Positions 1-11,617 of a stretch of 64,000 nt of DNA are shown piece by piece. Origin of the DNA: Cyclospora cayetanensis (taxonomy: Eukaryota > Apicomplexa > Conoidasida > Eucoccidiorida > Eimeriidae); NCBI RefSeq assembly GCF_002999335.1, contig NW_020312425.1:186001-250000 (forward strand). Reading direction: 5' to 3'. Numbering within the stretch: position 1 is the first letter of the stretch; each line of letters opens with the position of its first letter. Position numbers and translations under genes: made by a program. The notes under the pieces were generated by a model that saw only the letters and a program-made list of their open reading frames with translations, did not search any database and was not told the origin of the DNA.

Positions 1-55
1 CCGCCAGTTGCGGCGCTCTGCGTCTTGGAGCAGATTCCAGAGGTCAGCAACTTAC

Positions 56-122
56 CTTCTGCTCCTTCTTGCTGCTGTGAGAAGAAACCTTCTCTACGCT
101 TGTTCTGCGCGTCCTCTTCCAT
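56..122 (-). CDS. Possible first exon of a gene leaving the left edge
   Basis: On the minus strand an ATG at 122-120 opens a frame reading MEEDAQNKRREGFFSQQQEG and ends at a consensus donor (G followed by GTAAGT, bases 55-50). The charged, Gln-rich start and the good donor fit a coccidian first exon whose remainder lies left of the window. No product can be named. The opposite strand is also open here, so this is a weak call based only on start codon, composition and donor. Confidence 0.3.
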
Positions 123-320
123 ATAGGCAGCCACTGGGAGTGGTGCTCTCTCATATTATAGTGTCCTTACAGCGGCAGCAGCAGCCGCCCCCTTTGCTGC
201 TGCACCTCTTGTTATCGTCGGTATCGAGTTTTCCTGATGGTTTTGAACATGTATTGCATCTCCTTTGCGGCCTTCCTCAAGTCTTGCCTCCTGATGACAC
301 TTGCTGGGTTCCTCTTCCGA

Positions 321-575
321 ACAATTGTTTTTCTATGTTTCATCCACGTAAACGTTCATGAATTTCAAAATAATTTCAGCGTATTGACTGCCTAATAACA
401 TGTCTTATCAAATTGGTTTTCCATGTTCCATGCATGTATACGTTCATGAAATTCAAAATGCTTTCAACGTATTGAAAGGCTGATAACATGTCTTATCAAA
501 TCGTTCTTCTATGCTACATGCATGGATACGTTCATGAAATTCAAAATGCTTTTGACGTATTGAACGACTGATAGT
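321..575. repeat. 88-bp tandem repeat, about 2.9 copies
   Basis: The motif CGTTCATGAA and its surroundings recur at about 353, 441 and 529, exactly 88 bases apart. Each unit also carries a shared TAACATGTCTTATCAAAT block (lost in the last partial copy). Units differ by several substitutions, so the array is old. The array is AT-richer than its surroundings. No gene is seen in it. Confidence 0.85.
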
Positions 576-663
576 ATTATGTACCGTAGATGTATGGCTT
601 CAACCATTTCATGATTATGTTTCTGCAGTCCATCGTTCAAGATCTAGGAGTAGGCGAGTGGCT

Positions 664-2206
664 ATGCCACTGTGGAGCATCCAGGGAGTCCAACAGCCCC
701 ACACTGCCGTGGACTCCTATTGCGGTGCGTTTTCTTAGCGGAGTAGCCTCTTCTTGGTGATGTACGATGTGCTGAGCTGACCTCGCTCTTTGGCACTGAA
801 GTGTTCTATAGCTGCGTCTCTCTCTGGCTCTGCCCCTCGCTTCCTTACGGCTTCCCTCTCGACTCCTCCGCCGTGTTGCTCTGCATGTGCCAGCTCGCCA
901 GTGCCCTTTTTAATGGGGTTGTGCAAGTCTCTTTCTCTTTTCTCTCTCTCACTGCGCCTCTGTCTTGGGGACAGTTGCTTCCATGTTTGCCGGTTTTTGT
1001 CGTCGTCTGGGGGTTCTTCTTCGCAGCTCTTTGCGGAGGCATCAGAGACGCATCCTCTCTGTCGAGATGCTATTGCGGCTGCTACCGAGTGGCAGCAGCA
1101 GCTGCACCAGCAAGAGTCCTCTCTCCAGCAGCAGCATGTGCCGCGACGCCAGCAGCAGGGCCGTCAAAAGGCAGGCGGTGTCACGGGGAGGGATGTGCGT
1201 TTTGCGTGGCAAAGCACAGATGTGTTGCTGCTAGACCATTTCGTGGATTACTCCGTAAGGGCCCTACTACGTGCACTCTTTAGAGTAGTCTCTCTCTCCG
1301 TCCCGCTGCCTCTGTCTTTTTTCATGGCCCTACGGCGGGCAGCAGCAGCAGCGGCTGCTGCTGCATGCGGGATTCTTTGCTGTGTGTCTGCTTGTGTGCT
1401 CCAGTTCGTTGTGCTTCTACTTATTGCCCAAATAATTCTGGCATTGCTGGCTGCGCGTCTCTGTATGCTGAGACAGTGCGGCGGCCCCTTCCCTTACCAC
1501 GTTGTCGGGTGCACGCTCTCCGCTGTCGGGCATGGTGGAACTGTTGTTATTGCTGTTGTTGTTGCTGATCCTGTTGTTCTCGCTGATCCTGCTGTTGTTG
1601 CTGCTCCTGCTTTGCGGTTTGAAGGTGCTGTCATACCTAGGCGTTACGCTGTTAGGGCAGCAGGCTGGCCATGGAGCCTTGCAAAGAGGTGTTCTAAACG
1701 AAGCTGTGCGCAGTACATCTCCTGTGCTGCTGTTTCGCCGCGCAGTCTGAGCTCCAACCCCCATAGCCGCGTCTCTCTGTGGTATTCGAGGGCATCCGCT
1801 CAGTTTAGCAAGTTTTGCTGTTGCCTGACGATGCTTTTCAGGAGGTCGAATGGTAAGTTTTGACACCTAATGGCCTTCTTTCTTGGATTTTCCACATCGT
1901 ATGAGGCGCCCTTCTCAGCGCCTTCATGCGGTGGCAGCGAACGACGGCTGCGCTCCGTCTCTGTCTTGGTCCGTCTCAGGAAAAGTGAGATGTCGATTAC
2001 AGTCCAGCTTGCCGCATGATGCTGCTCGCGGCTGAAAGACGCCCTCCCGATCTGTAGCCTGTTCGGCTCTTTTCGCCACTGTGTGCCTCCTGCTGCCTCT
2101 GCTCCGAACTTCCAAAGCGCAGGACCTACTGCAGCTCCTGCAGTCTTCAAGAAAACGATCGACTGAGTGTCGGCGCCTCGTGGATCTCGGCGCGCTGTAC
2201 GTGTAA
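664..2206 (+). CDS. Tentative multi-exon gene of unknown function
   Basis: Several stretches look like exons joined by good splice sites. A possible first exon 664-724 begins MPLWSIQGVQQPH and ends at GTGCGT. Exon 1027-1254 follows a polypyrimidine tract and CAG, encodes a Gln-rich stretch (…ATEWQQQLHQQESSLQQQ…) ending in DHFVDYS, and stops at GTAAGG. A piece near 1625 reads VLSYLGVTLLGQQAGHGALQ. A likely final exon 2123-2206 reads DLLQLLQSSRKRSTECRRL and ends at TAA. An 11-bp microexon before GTAAGT at about 1859 is possible. The phase between the first and second pieces does not match, so an exon is missing or the start is wrong. No domain is recognised. The long single open frame across 790-1863 runs through the intron-like CT-rich parts and is not taken as the product. 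Confidence 0.35.
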
Positions 2207-3148
2207 AAATATTAAGCCTTTTTGTGATCCTAGTTTTTTGTGCATTCTCCGTTCTGCCACGGGAAAAGCCTTAAGGCGGCCCCCAGTGGTTTGCATGCGT
2301 CCTCACTCAAGTCTCCTCGAGAGAGGACCTTCAAGCAAGGCCTACGAGCGCCTCTTAGTGTCTTTATAAGGGAATTCCTGATCAGGAGAGTCAGGAAGCA
2401 GCAGCGCATTTCTTTGCGTCGTCGTGAGTGAAGGGAACAACGGCGGGGGACTGACCGTCTACTGGTTGCAAATACAACATCTGACAGGAGACCACCGGGT
2501 GTGCTTGGCAACGCGCACATTATGAATAGTGGATCGCAGTGCCCTAGACGTTTCATAAAGATGAAAGCTACATTCGAGGGGCAAGCATGCGTGCGTACGA
2601 CTGCTAGTAACTCCGACTATAGGCCCCCGCTTTTTACACCTTCAAGGATATAGTAGTGTATATCTGCTCATGCATGTTTCTAGCATCGCCCTATGGTGGA
2701 AACGAACTAGAGCCCTATATCTGCGGTGTTGCAAGCGCGATAGTTGTTGGAATCTCTACCCGAAAAAGGGCGGCACACGCCAACGGATGTGGCAGACGTC
2801 ACTTGCCGCTAGCGGCCCGTTACACCTCTCTTGGCTGCCCCCAAGTCAATTGCTAGTGCCCGTTCGAATCTGCATCTTCGGCGCCACTAATTCTTAAAGT
2901 GCCGATTTGCCGCATTACCCTGCTAATGAGCTCTGCTTCTTTGCTGCCGTTGGCCTCGCGCTGCTCCTCCCTCCGCACTAAGCGAGCAGCGGTGCCTGAG
3001 GGGGTTGGGAGAGCAGGAAGAGACAGCAAACGGCGCGTTTCTCGCTGCACAGACACACAGCAGCAGCAGAGATAGGAACACTGCACTGCCGAGACACGAG
3101 CCTCAGGCTGCGCACAGGTGCCAGGTGCACTGCCACCACGGTGGAGCC
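2207..3148. other. Gene-free interval
   Basis: No exon with convincing codon pattern and splice sites is seen on either strand. The short open frames are shadows with no recognisable similarity. The right part contains short CAG-rich tracts near 3060. Confidence 0.5.
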
Positions 3149-3170
3149 TGGAGCTAGCTAGCTAGCTCCA
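3149..3170. repeat. 22-bp perfect palindrome of GCTA units
   Basis: The bases form a perfect inverted repeat built from repeated GCTA flanked by TGGA and TCCA. It contains the TAG stop codon of the minus-strand frame that ends at 3158. It could fold into a hairpin in RNA, or may just be a short tandem GCTA repeat. Confidence 0.8.
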
Positions 3171-3622
3171 GCAGCAGTCGTTTGGGTGACGAATCGTCCC
3201 TGTCTGCCTCGACCCACTGGTGTTGCCGCTGTTGGCGTAGGCGTCGTAGGCGCTTCCGTCGCGTAGGGGGTCCTTCCGGGGGGGTCTCGCTGTACCGACA
3301 CCTTGCGAATTCTCGTGGGCGCTACGACGCGCACGTTTGCAGCGGAGTCGGTGTCAGCAGCGGAAGTTTCTCCAGGGGCTGTCGACGATTCTCTGACGAT
3401 TTCGAAGGCAGGAATTGCATTACGTGGTGGCATTCGCACCTTCACGAACTCCTCCGCGTCTTCCTCCTGGGGGAGACGTGGACGCCGCCTACGCTCGCTT
3501 GGGGTCACTATGCCAGCGGTATATGAGAACCCTCGCTGTAGCTGCGCAGGCAGCTGGGAAGAAGGCGTGTCTCTAGGGGAACATGTGCTGCAGGCAGTGG
3601 CAGCAAGCAGCTTTGTGCTCAT
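3158..3622 (-). CDS. Small basic Ser/Thr/Pro-rich protein, unknown
   Basis: A 154-residue frame runs from the first ATG (3622) to a TAG at 3158; the open frame upstream of that ATG uses only GTG. The product is rich in Arg, Pro, Ser and Thr, with a central charged patch (ERRRRPRLPQEEDAEEFVKV) and a C-terminal Thr-Pro-Ala stretch (TEAPTTPTPTAATP). The first 35 residues contain hydroxylated and basic residues and few acids, so a mitochondrial presequence is possible; that is inference. No signal peptide, membrane segment or known domain is seen. It could instead be the last exon of a longer gene. Its stop codon lies inside a perfect palindrome. Confidence 0.45.
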   Translation of the reverse strand: MSTKLLAATACSTCSPRDTPSSQLPAQLQRGFSYTAGIVTPSERRRRPRLPQEEDAEEFVKVRMPPRNAIPAFEIVRESSTAPGETSAADTDSAANVRVVAPTRIRKVSVQRDPPGRTPYATEAPTTPTPTAATPVGRGRQGRFVTQTTAAGAS

Positions 3623-3803
3623 GGATACGCTGCTAGGGGCAGCAAACACACTGACTCGAGGCCCCTTTCCCCTGGCTACCCGGGGCGAAAATTCCCCCCT
3701 TTGAGGCTACAGTCGTCACGCAACACTAGCCGCTAGTCAGGTGGGTGAAGAGCTGGAATTCTGGCAGGCAAGCGAACGGCTAGAGGGCTGTACACCGGAA
3801 ACT

Positions 3804-6800
3804 TCACCTTGATTCCCCTGGAAAGGGAGCGACTGTCGGAGCTTGCTGTCTCTTCGGTCCGGAGTCTTTCAGCGAAGCTTCACACCGTGAAGGGGTGGCC
3901 AGTGGTGATGAACCAGCAGCATGAGCAGTAGCGCTAGCAACAGGAGGCGCCGCATGTTCGGCACGGAGGGTGCGAGCTTTCGCCAGACGGGCGACAGCTC
4001 TTGTTGAGGTCCCTCTCGTCATCGTTGCCGCAGGGTGTGATGGCGGCTCTTGAAGGCGACGATTTCGCGGCTGGTTAGACTCGCCTTCTGGAGGCGAGTC
4101 TCCCACCTGCGGCTCTCTCAGGAACGCTGGCAGTTGCCTCGCAGGCGGCTTGCTGGCCCTTCTGTCCTCCTCGTAGCTGGTGGTACGGCTGCCAGCGACA
4201 TGTGTTTTATCCGGTGCGTCGGCTTCTGAATGCGCTGAGACGACAGCCAAGTCGAGAGTACTTGTGTCTGGGGGAGGCGTCAATGCCTCAGCGTCCTCGT
4301 CTGGCGGGGACTGATGATGCTGGATGTCGTGCTGAACTTTCGGAGGAGAAATGCGGGCTTCAAGTTCCCGAACTCTATCTTGTACACGGCGTTTGGTCTG
4401 AATATCCTCTTCTTGGACTGGAGGCTTTTTATCAATCTGCGGCTCTACCTCGACGCGGTGCACCAATCTAGCTCTGCCTTCTAGCACACTGTTTGCAGCG
4501 CCTCCCCCCCCGCTGCCTGAAGCATGGAAGGCCCCCTCTGAGCGACCACCTCTCCCGCTTCGCGTCTTCCAAGTGCTTTCCGCGAACCTGTCCTCAGCGC
4601 TGCCAGCGCTGCTGCTGCCTCCGGAGTCGGCTTCGTCTCTTGTCGTGGAGTGTCCTCTCTGCTGCGCAAGGCTCCTGCCTCCCCCTGCCCCCCCCCTTCG
4701 TATGCGCCTCCTCTGATAAAGATCTCCCGGCACTGCATCTCGTTCCCAGTGGCCACTTTCGTCCCTCTGAATCGTCGGCTTCTGAGGAGCTGCAACGGTC
4801 ATGAGGGCCTCTTCATACTCCGCTTCGGCGTCGTCTGTATCCGACGCACTCAGTCCCAAGCTGCTTCCCTGCCTGTCTCGACGGCTGACGAGGGTGCCGC
4901 GAGCTGCTGCTTCGCCTGAGGAGTCAGTAGAAGCGTTCGACCGCTCGTACCCTGCAGCCGTCTCCCCACCCCACAAAGAGGCCTCAGGAGACACCCCTTC
5001 GTCCTTGTCTCCCCCCAACCCCGTGGGGAGGTGGGCTGCCTTGCGACGGTGCGACACTGGGAAAGAAGCCTCTGCCGCTTCAAGGTGCAAGTCCTCTAAA
5101 GAGAGCTTGGGATCATGACCAGGAGCCTCCGGCTCTGTCTCCATGCCGTCCGAACACAGCTCCTCGATGGCAAGCGCCCATTCCTCCGAGAGGAGCTGGC
5201 CGTCGGCAGCCAAGAGAACAAAGTTTTGGAGCTCCTTTGCCTGGAGATCCACCGTCACGACTTCAATGCCATGGAGATAATCCTTCTTTGCGACAGCCGC
5301 CAGGGCAGTTATGCCGGGATCAGCAAAGGTTCTCGCAAAGGTGTTGTGTCCAAGCACGACAACGCTCTCAACAGGCGCATTCGCATCTTCCTCTGACTGG
5401 TGTATACACAGGTAGGGGCCTCGAAGCGACACCACGCGCACTTCCCACACGGGATGCAGCGCGTCTCTGAGCACAGCACAAAGGCTTCGACACTTATACA
5501 CACACACTTACACACAAATACCCCGCAAAACACAGAGCGGGGAGGCCCATGTCTGCTGCTCAAAGCCGCAGTGTCTTCGGACCGCAGGAGACATATACGC
5601 TTTGAGGCTGGCAGTAAGCACTGCAAATCACGGATGCGCAGAGAGAGGTTGAGAGGGACGGGAAGGTGAGGAGTTCCCACTTTCGCACGAAAGCTTGAAC
5701 CTTGTCGGGAGCTGAGAGCAGGCACACAGCAGACAGAGGCAGCAACAGCAGCAGCACTCTCTCGGCGAGCCGCCATGTGTGTCTGATGGGCAGGAAGGGC
5801 GTGCCAGGCCGCCTTTCTAAAAAGGAAGAGAAATCTCCCCAAGCTCCAAACCCTGCATTTACGATTTTGTAGGAAGCGCTCGGTGTATGGATCCATGCCC
5901 TTGCTGTAGATGACGGGCAAGGCGGGCTTGCTCAAGACAACTTCTGGGAGCTTGTCAGCTTCTCTGTGCTCTGCTGGCGGCCCATCCAGAGGCAGCTCGA
6001 TGCTCAGGAAGGAGTCTACCGCTTGCGTCGCGTGTTCACAGTGCGTGTTGATTTGCGAAGAGAGGTCCTGCAAGGCCTGAGGGGACGGGCAGCACAGCCA
6101 CAGAAGGAATACAATGGCAAGGCAAGAAGGAGGTGCAGGGAACAGTTTCCGAGAAGCACCAGCAGCTTCTCACTGAGCCAGTACAGGTATGCAAAATCTC
6201 AAAACCAAGCTCGCCTGTACTGCTGCGAGGAGGGAGTCAGTGGAAGTCAATGCCAGATTTTTGCAAGTTTTTGTAAAAGGCCGAGGACGCCACGCATTCT
6301 GATGCGATGAGCGCCCGACTCCAACCCCAAAGATCCACCGTGAAAAACTGTCTATTTCTAAGCCACAAGAGACGCACGGTCTGCCGATCCTCCAGGAGAA
6401 AATCGATTTCAAAGACTCGCAGCTGCCAGTGCGGAACGCGCAGCCTCTCCCGCATATCTGTGCGCCAAGCAGCCGCAGCAGCAGCACAACTCAATCTGCT
6501 GAGGGCCTCCTACCTACAGAGGGGTGGCTTTTGCAGCGAAGGCTGCAAAGCTGCCACCGCTTTCACAGCACAGACGGAATGCCAGGGAAAGAAGTCACAT
6601 ATGGAGCAAGGAAGAGACGGCGGAGAGACAGACACAGAGTTTTACAACCAGGCAATGAAGGGAGTTTTACGCAACGAATGCAAGAGGTCATTAAGCCCCA
6701 AAGACGACAGGAGACGACTCCAGCCGAATACGCAGGAGGGCAAGGAGAGACTGCCAAACCGCGGCAAGACGGAAGACTGAAAGGCCTACCCGCCAAAAAG

Positions 6801-9800
6801 TCACTTTTCTGTTCCACTGCCTCGATGGTGGGAGCGATCTCCGCAAACGAGTTGAGGGCCAAGACTGGGCTGTGTGCAGCAAGGGTGTGCAGCTGAAGCA
6901 GCTGCTGCTTCTTCAGCCGCAGATACCGGAGCAAAGTCTGGCAGTCTACATCCAAGGACCTGAACACAGTCGCGCACTCGAGGCCACCCACCCCATGCGC
7001 GCCGCATCCCTCTCTGCTAGGGGTGTAGAAAGTGTAGAAAGCAGATAGCCGACTCACGCGGCAGCGCGAGCCAGCCGCGTCTACAGCCGATCTGGCAGCA
7101 GCACCGAATTCGGCAAGGGCGCTGAACTGCCCGTGAAAGCCTCGACATGCCTTTGAAGGCGATACGGCCCTTACTTGAGGCTCTGAGCGCTCACGTTGCG
7201 CACCACATCTATTTCGCGAAGTGCAGCTTCGTTCCGCTGATCAAGTGATCGAATCACGGACTGCATCGCAGGAAGGAGCATGCAGATCCTCTTGCAGCGT
7301 CAAAATCGCGTTCTCCCTTTCTAGGAGATCGGCAGCAGCAACAGCCCATCGCTCGGCAGGGACAGAAGCGGATGCACAGGGCCGGGAGTCGAACCTCAAA
7401 GGCCTCCTTGATTTGGAGTGCATTAGCCGCGTGTATTCTGGCAGCTTTCTTCTGCAACGGAAAAAGGAGACACTCCAAACAGCCGCACTGTGCTGCAGTT
7501 GCAGCAGCTGCTACTGCAACACAGAAGAGGAGCAACACGGTGCGACACGTGCGAGCCTCGAAAGGCAGGCCGTCTGTGCAAAGTGGCGCTGAAAGGAACC
7601 ACCGAATCATAGTCGGCTGATAATACAAAAATACAACGGCAGCAGCACCTGAATGCTCTTCAGCGATGCAATAAGGGTCTCGAGTTCTTGAGCCTGGTGC
7701 TTGAGTTTTACGTATTGATCCGTCATCTGAGCGCAGCGAGCAGAACGCCCCGGCGAAACGTACTTCGATAAGCCGTCGTTCCGTGCATACCGCTCCCCAT
7801 TCCTCTCTCTCCCCTTCTCCCTTCCCCCGTTGTGTACCACTATCCCTGAAATTTAAGAGTAGGCTGACCTTCATGCGGACAGAAGGAACGGCGGTTCGAA
7901 TATTGACGAGCTCGTGATCCGTGTGAAGGCCCTCCGAGTAACAAGCCGCGCAGAGCACCTCGCATCTAGGGGAAAGTAGGCAACACAGCACATACATAAA
8001 TATATATATATATATGTATGTACATACTTATGTAGACGTAAAATGCACATATACTCAGAGCGAGCCTGACAAGCCAAAGTAAACGGAGGCAGAGGAACGG
8101 ATTTACTGGAGAGCGCTGTACAAAAACTATTTGCACAGGGGGATGCGTAAGGGCAGAACGGCAATCCCTACCTGCAGTCCAGGCAGGCGAAGCGTGCAGG
8201 TTCGTCAGGATGTCTTGGGCACTGCACTCCCCTGTAGAAAAAAAAATGGCAGCTCCAAGATGCTTCCCCGTGAACCCCTGCAGGCCTCAGCTAGCTAGTA
8301 AAAGTGTAGTGCATGAATGTAAGAACAGACTGCCTGTGTCTGTACACCGCGGGGCGTGCACGGGAGGCGCGAGCAGCTCCTAGGCCGCCTTGACCCTTTG
8401 CTTCCTTCGTACCTGCCGACAGTGGACTGCACGTCGAGGGTGAAGCTATCACTGTGGAGCTCCTCTATAAGGGCCCTCGGAAGCTTGACATCCACCACTT
8501 GAGCTCTTACAGCCGTGCCGACTTTGTGGTGATGCGTGTCAGATCCTCCATGTGCCTTTGCCGCGCATGGACCGCAGAAGAACTTGTTGCACTCGCCACA
8601 GAAGAGAGGAGCAATGGACATCCAGCAACGCATGCACGTGCGCCCCCCCACATGGGGTGCCCCTGGATCAAAACAGGCAGGCACAAAAATACGCATGCAA
8701 TGGATACCAGACACGATGCGCTGGAAAGAGGCGATCTACATATCTAGATAGAGTGCGTGTGTGTGTGTGTGTGTCTGTGTGTGTGTGTGTGTGTCTGTGT
8801 GTGTGTCTGTGTGTGTGTGTGTGTGTGTGTCTGTGTGTGTGTGTCTATCTACCTATCTGTCTGTCAGCATTTCCGTCGGCTACCTTTTCTGCCACTACGT
8901 CTGTTCCTCCACCTCTGGCTTGCATTAAGTGTCCACTTTGTATTTACTGATCTGAGTCCGTCTGACAAGTGTGGCGAAATGCGTTAACCCTTTTGTGAGA
9001 AAGCCATCCGCCTGAGATTTAAGGGTCCAGGGAACGGCGTACCTGGCTGGAGGGAAGCTGGCTCCAAGGGGCAGGGAAGCTGATCTCGTAGCCTCTCGAC
9101 TTCGCCCTGAATTTCCTCTGCAGCCTCTAGGGGCAGCAGAGATTTTGCTGTTGGGAAACCAAATCGCCACTGTGTTGGATCCGGGGAACGGGGATTCTCC
9201 TGCTTTGCAACTTCCCTTGCGGCGAGCAAGGCAGCTCCGGGGAAGGCCAGCGGCCTCAACCCCGTGCCCTGAGGCATATGCATTTTCTTGTGGCGTGGTG
9301 TGTTGGGGTCAGAAAAGCTGCAGCCACTAGAGCGAAGCTAGTTGAGCAGGGGTGCGAGGATGTCCTCCCCAGCCTGTTTACGCATGAGTGTGTGTGCCCA
9401 CACACGATGAAGAAAAACTCCAGACTTTGACAAGCAACGCGAAGAGGCTAGAAGGAGAGAGTGAGGAGAGGCCATGGGTAGCAGGGGTCAAATGGGGGCG
9501 ACCACTTTACTAAGGACCGCAGTAGCGGAATATTCCTGGCGCCGCTTCTTGTTTATTCAGTGAAAATCCGCTGAAACAGAGAAAATAATTTTGAAATAGG
9601 CTACTTTCAATCATCTACGCACTAAGGGGCTCCATACGAACCCCCGACCACAGGCTGTCTGGTGGTCTGTCTGCGGCATGCAGGGCACTCGGCAGCAAAA
9701 GAAACGGGCAACAAGCACCAAGCAGTCCCTGTGGTATCAATTTAGACCCTTTACACACAATTGCGCGGCGGAACATGCCCAACGAGATCGCTCAAGATGC

Positions 9801-10179
9801 GCCTTCATTTCGCCTTCTCCCCCCTCCCGTACACTCTCTAGGCACTCCTTCGCTCACAGAGCCTACTGGCCGCTGTGGTTTTTTTTCGACCGCTCGCAAC
9901 GGTTACTGCTGCAACGCTGCTCCTACTCAAGGTGATGCTACAGAAACACGACACTAACTGTATACTTACCGTCCGTTTCTGCCAGTGTCTGAACGAGAGA
10001 AAGACTCCCGCTGCCTGTATGAGCACAAGCTGTTTACGCAGCCCAACCGAAGAGCCCCTTGTGTCCAAGGGGTTTTCTTGGTCCTCAGGGGAAAAGTTTA
10101 GCACAAGATTTTGAGCTTTGGCCAGAGTATCAGCATCTGAGTTGATCTCTCCATTGGACCATCTGCGTCCGCCACTCAC
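3804..10179 (-). CDS. Tandem B-box zinc finger / coiled-coil / PH-domain protein, multi-exon
   Basis: Many minus-strand exons line up in order. Exon at about 10179-9970 ends at GTAAGT; exon at about 9262-9041 is helical. An exon ending near 8412 carries a first B-box-like zinc finger, with cysteines spaced C-x2-C-x8-C-x2-C-x4-C-x2-C followed by a His cluster (HGGSDTHHHK). Exons 8231-8172 and 7965-7869 join in phase to form a second B-box (CPRHPDEPARFACLDC then CEVLCAACYSEGLHTDHEL). Then come helical coiled-coil exons (7730-7650, 7340-7160, 6990-6790, 6480-6260, 6081-5864). The last exon, about 5450-3804, starts with a PH-like fold (HPVWEVRVVSLRGPYLCI) with the expected helix (LLSEEWALAIEEL), then about 430 residues of disordered Ser/Arg/Glu-rich tail. 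B-boxes with coiled coil are typical of TRIM proteins, but no RING is visible. It is probably a cytosolic scaffold or membrane-lipid binding protein; that is inference. The first exon is not found and several middle borders are approximate. The long introns hold TG and TA microsatellites. Confidence 0.75.
8000..8015. repeat. (TA)n microsatellite in an intron
   Basis: A short run of alternating T and A lies in the intron upstream of the second half of the B-box 2 exon pair. It has no evident coding role. Confidence 0.85.
8755..8844. repeat. (TG)n microsatellite with CTG interruptions
   Basis: About 90 bases of GTGTGT interrupted by CTG at irregular spacing lie in the intron between the helical exon (9262-9041) and the first B-box exon. 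Open frames across it encode only Cys-Val repeats and are artefacts. Confidence 0.95.
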
Positions 10180-10189
10180 TGTCTGGCCC

Positions 10190-11610
10190 TTCCTGATAGA
10201 TTCTTTTCACCCTTTGACGCGGTGCGCGCCTACCCACCGTGCGGCTTGGAGTTATAGAATGCCATCAGTCCCTGAAAATGTAATATTACCACCGCGATAT
10301 CCAGGTGCTGCCGCACGCTTCTGGTCGGGCGTCCATGGCCCATATGCAGTGGTCAGGGCACCGGCACCCAGATTCTTCAGTGTAAAGAGGCATTAGGCCA
10401 AATTACACATAGACGTGGCCCATGACTTTCATTGGTTTTGTAGCAAGGAGCTGAACGACAGTTGATTGTATTTTCCAATCGCCATTGTGCGCTGCTGCAC
10501 GTGTCAAGACCAGCTAGCTCCGCTCAGGCAGAAAAATGCACTATATATCCTCGTGCGCTGTAGTTTGCTGCCTGTCAATGACCGAACTATGCAAAGACAA
10601 ACGTGTATGCTGTCTGAGCAGTTCCGCTCCGTAAGCCGGATATCCTGGCGGCTTAGAGGCAGGAAGCGACTAAACTGTTTCCAGGGGAGGGAGCTAGGTG
10701 CTTTCACTCGTACTTTTGAACCTGAGCCTTCTATGATAGGCTCGCTCCTTTATGGAGAACCCATCAGGAGGTACACCAATGCTCCTAAGGCAAAGAGATC
10801 TGGTAGCTCAAGACGCTGTCAAGCAACTGGATGCGAGTCCCCATCTGCGTTTGATAAAGCGCTGCTCTGCCCCTCGCGCCCTGCAACTACAGGGTATAGG
10901 TTGGAGAGGAACAGTCGGAACGCAGCTTGCTGCACCCCCGACACAGTTCGGGCAGAAATGCGCAGTTATTCAGCACACAGGCACGCATCTTAGATCTAAC
11001 GTAGCATATATATACGCTTGTCCCACTTGATACAAAGCAATAACACGCAAGCCAAACAACAACCAGCTCTACGGAGGCTAATCACAACGAAGGGTTAATT
11101 GGCTTAAAGCAACTGGCCGGCCACACCCTACACGCCAGGAATCACCAGCCTCTATGAACGCCTCCCGCAGCAACAATCTAACGACTCTCTTTGCGAGCTA
11201 AAGCCAGGGTGAAGCCCCTCTCTAGTCAGGCGCATGGGGCTGAGTGAGCTGTCCAACATCAAGAGGGACTGTCAACAGCACAAGGCAGCCGCTCTGGGGG
11301 TCAACTACAGAACAGCAGTCCATGATAACGTCTATTAGTCATAAGTAGGAATCAGCCAGGAGCTAGCACGGCTATAAGGCCCTCGAACGGCGTGGCCAGA
11401 ATCTTTCGTCCGGGGTGGGAACTCTAAATACGCTTTGGTATCACAAAAGACCTATGTGTCTTTCTTCTCACCCTCCTGCAGTAGACAACAATGCCACCGG
11501 AAAAAACAACCATCCTACACACGAACATAATAAAGCGCCCTCTCTTTCTCTCTCGAGGCGCGGGCTACAGCAGTAGGGGCCAGAGGCGGCGGCAGCAAGG
11601 GCGTGGACGT
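10190..11610. other. Gene-free interval upstream of the B-box gene
   Basis: The missing first exon(s) of the B-box/PH gene and the last exon of the reductase gene should lie here but were not identified. A 175-codon plus-strand frame at 10466-10993 has no recognisable features and no ATG-led exon structure, so it is not called. Confidence 0.4.
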
Positions 11611-11617
11611 CTCTCAC

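Noticed and set aside
790..1863. 357-codon open frame on the plus strand taken whole
   Set aside because: It crosses CT-rich intron-like tracts with good internal acceptor and donor sites, and its Leu/Ser/Cys-rich parts are typical of translated polypyrimidine. Only sub-segments are called as exons.
2860..2880. GTTCGAATC, resembling a tRNA B-box
   Set aside because: No matching A-box, acceptor stem or anticodon arm at the right distance; no tRNA was found anywhere in the window.
8552..8987. Cys-Val repeat proteins
   Set aside because: Translation of the (TG)n microsatellite in an intron.
10466..10993. 175-codon plus-strand frame
   Set aside because: No domain, no plausible signal or splice context, and composition like surrounding intergenic DNA.
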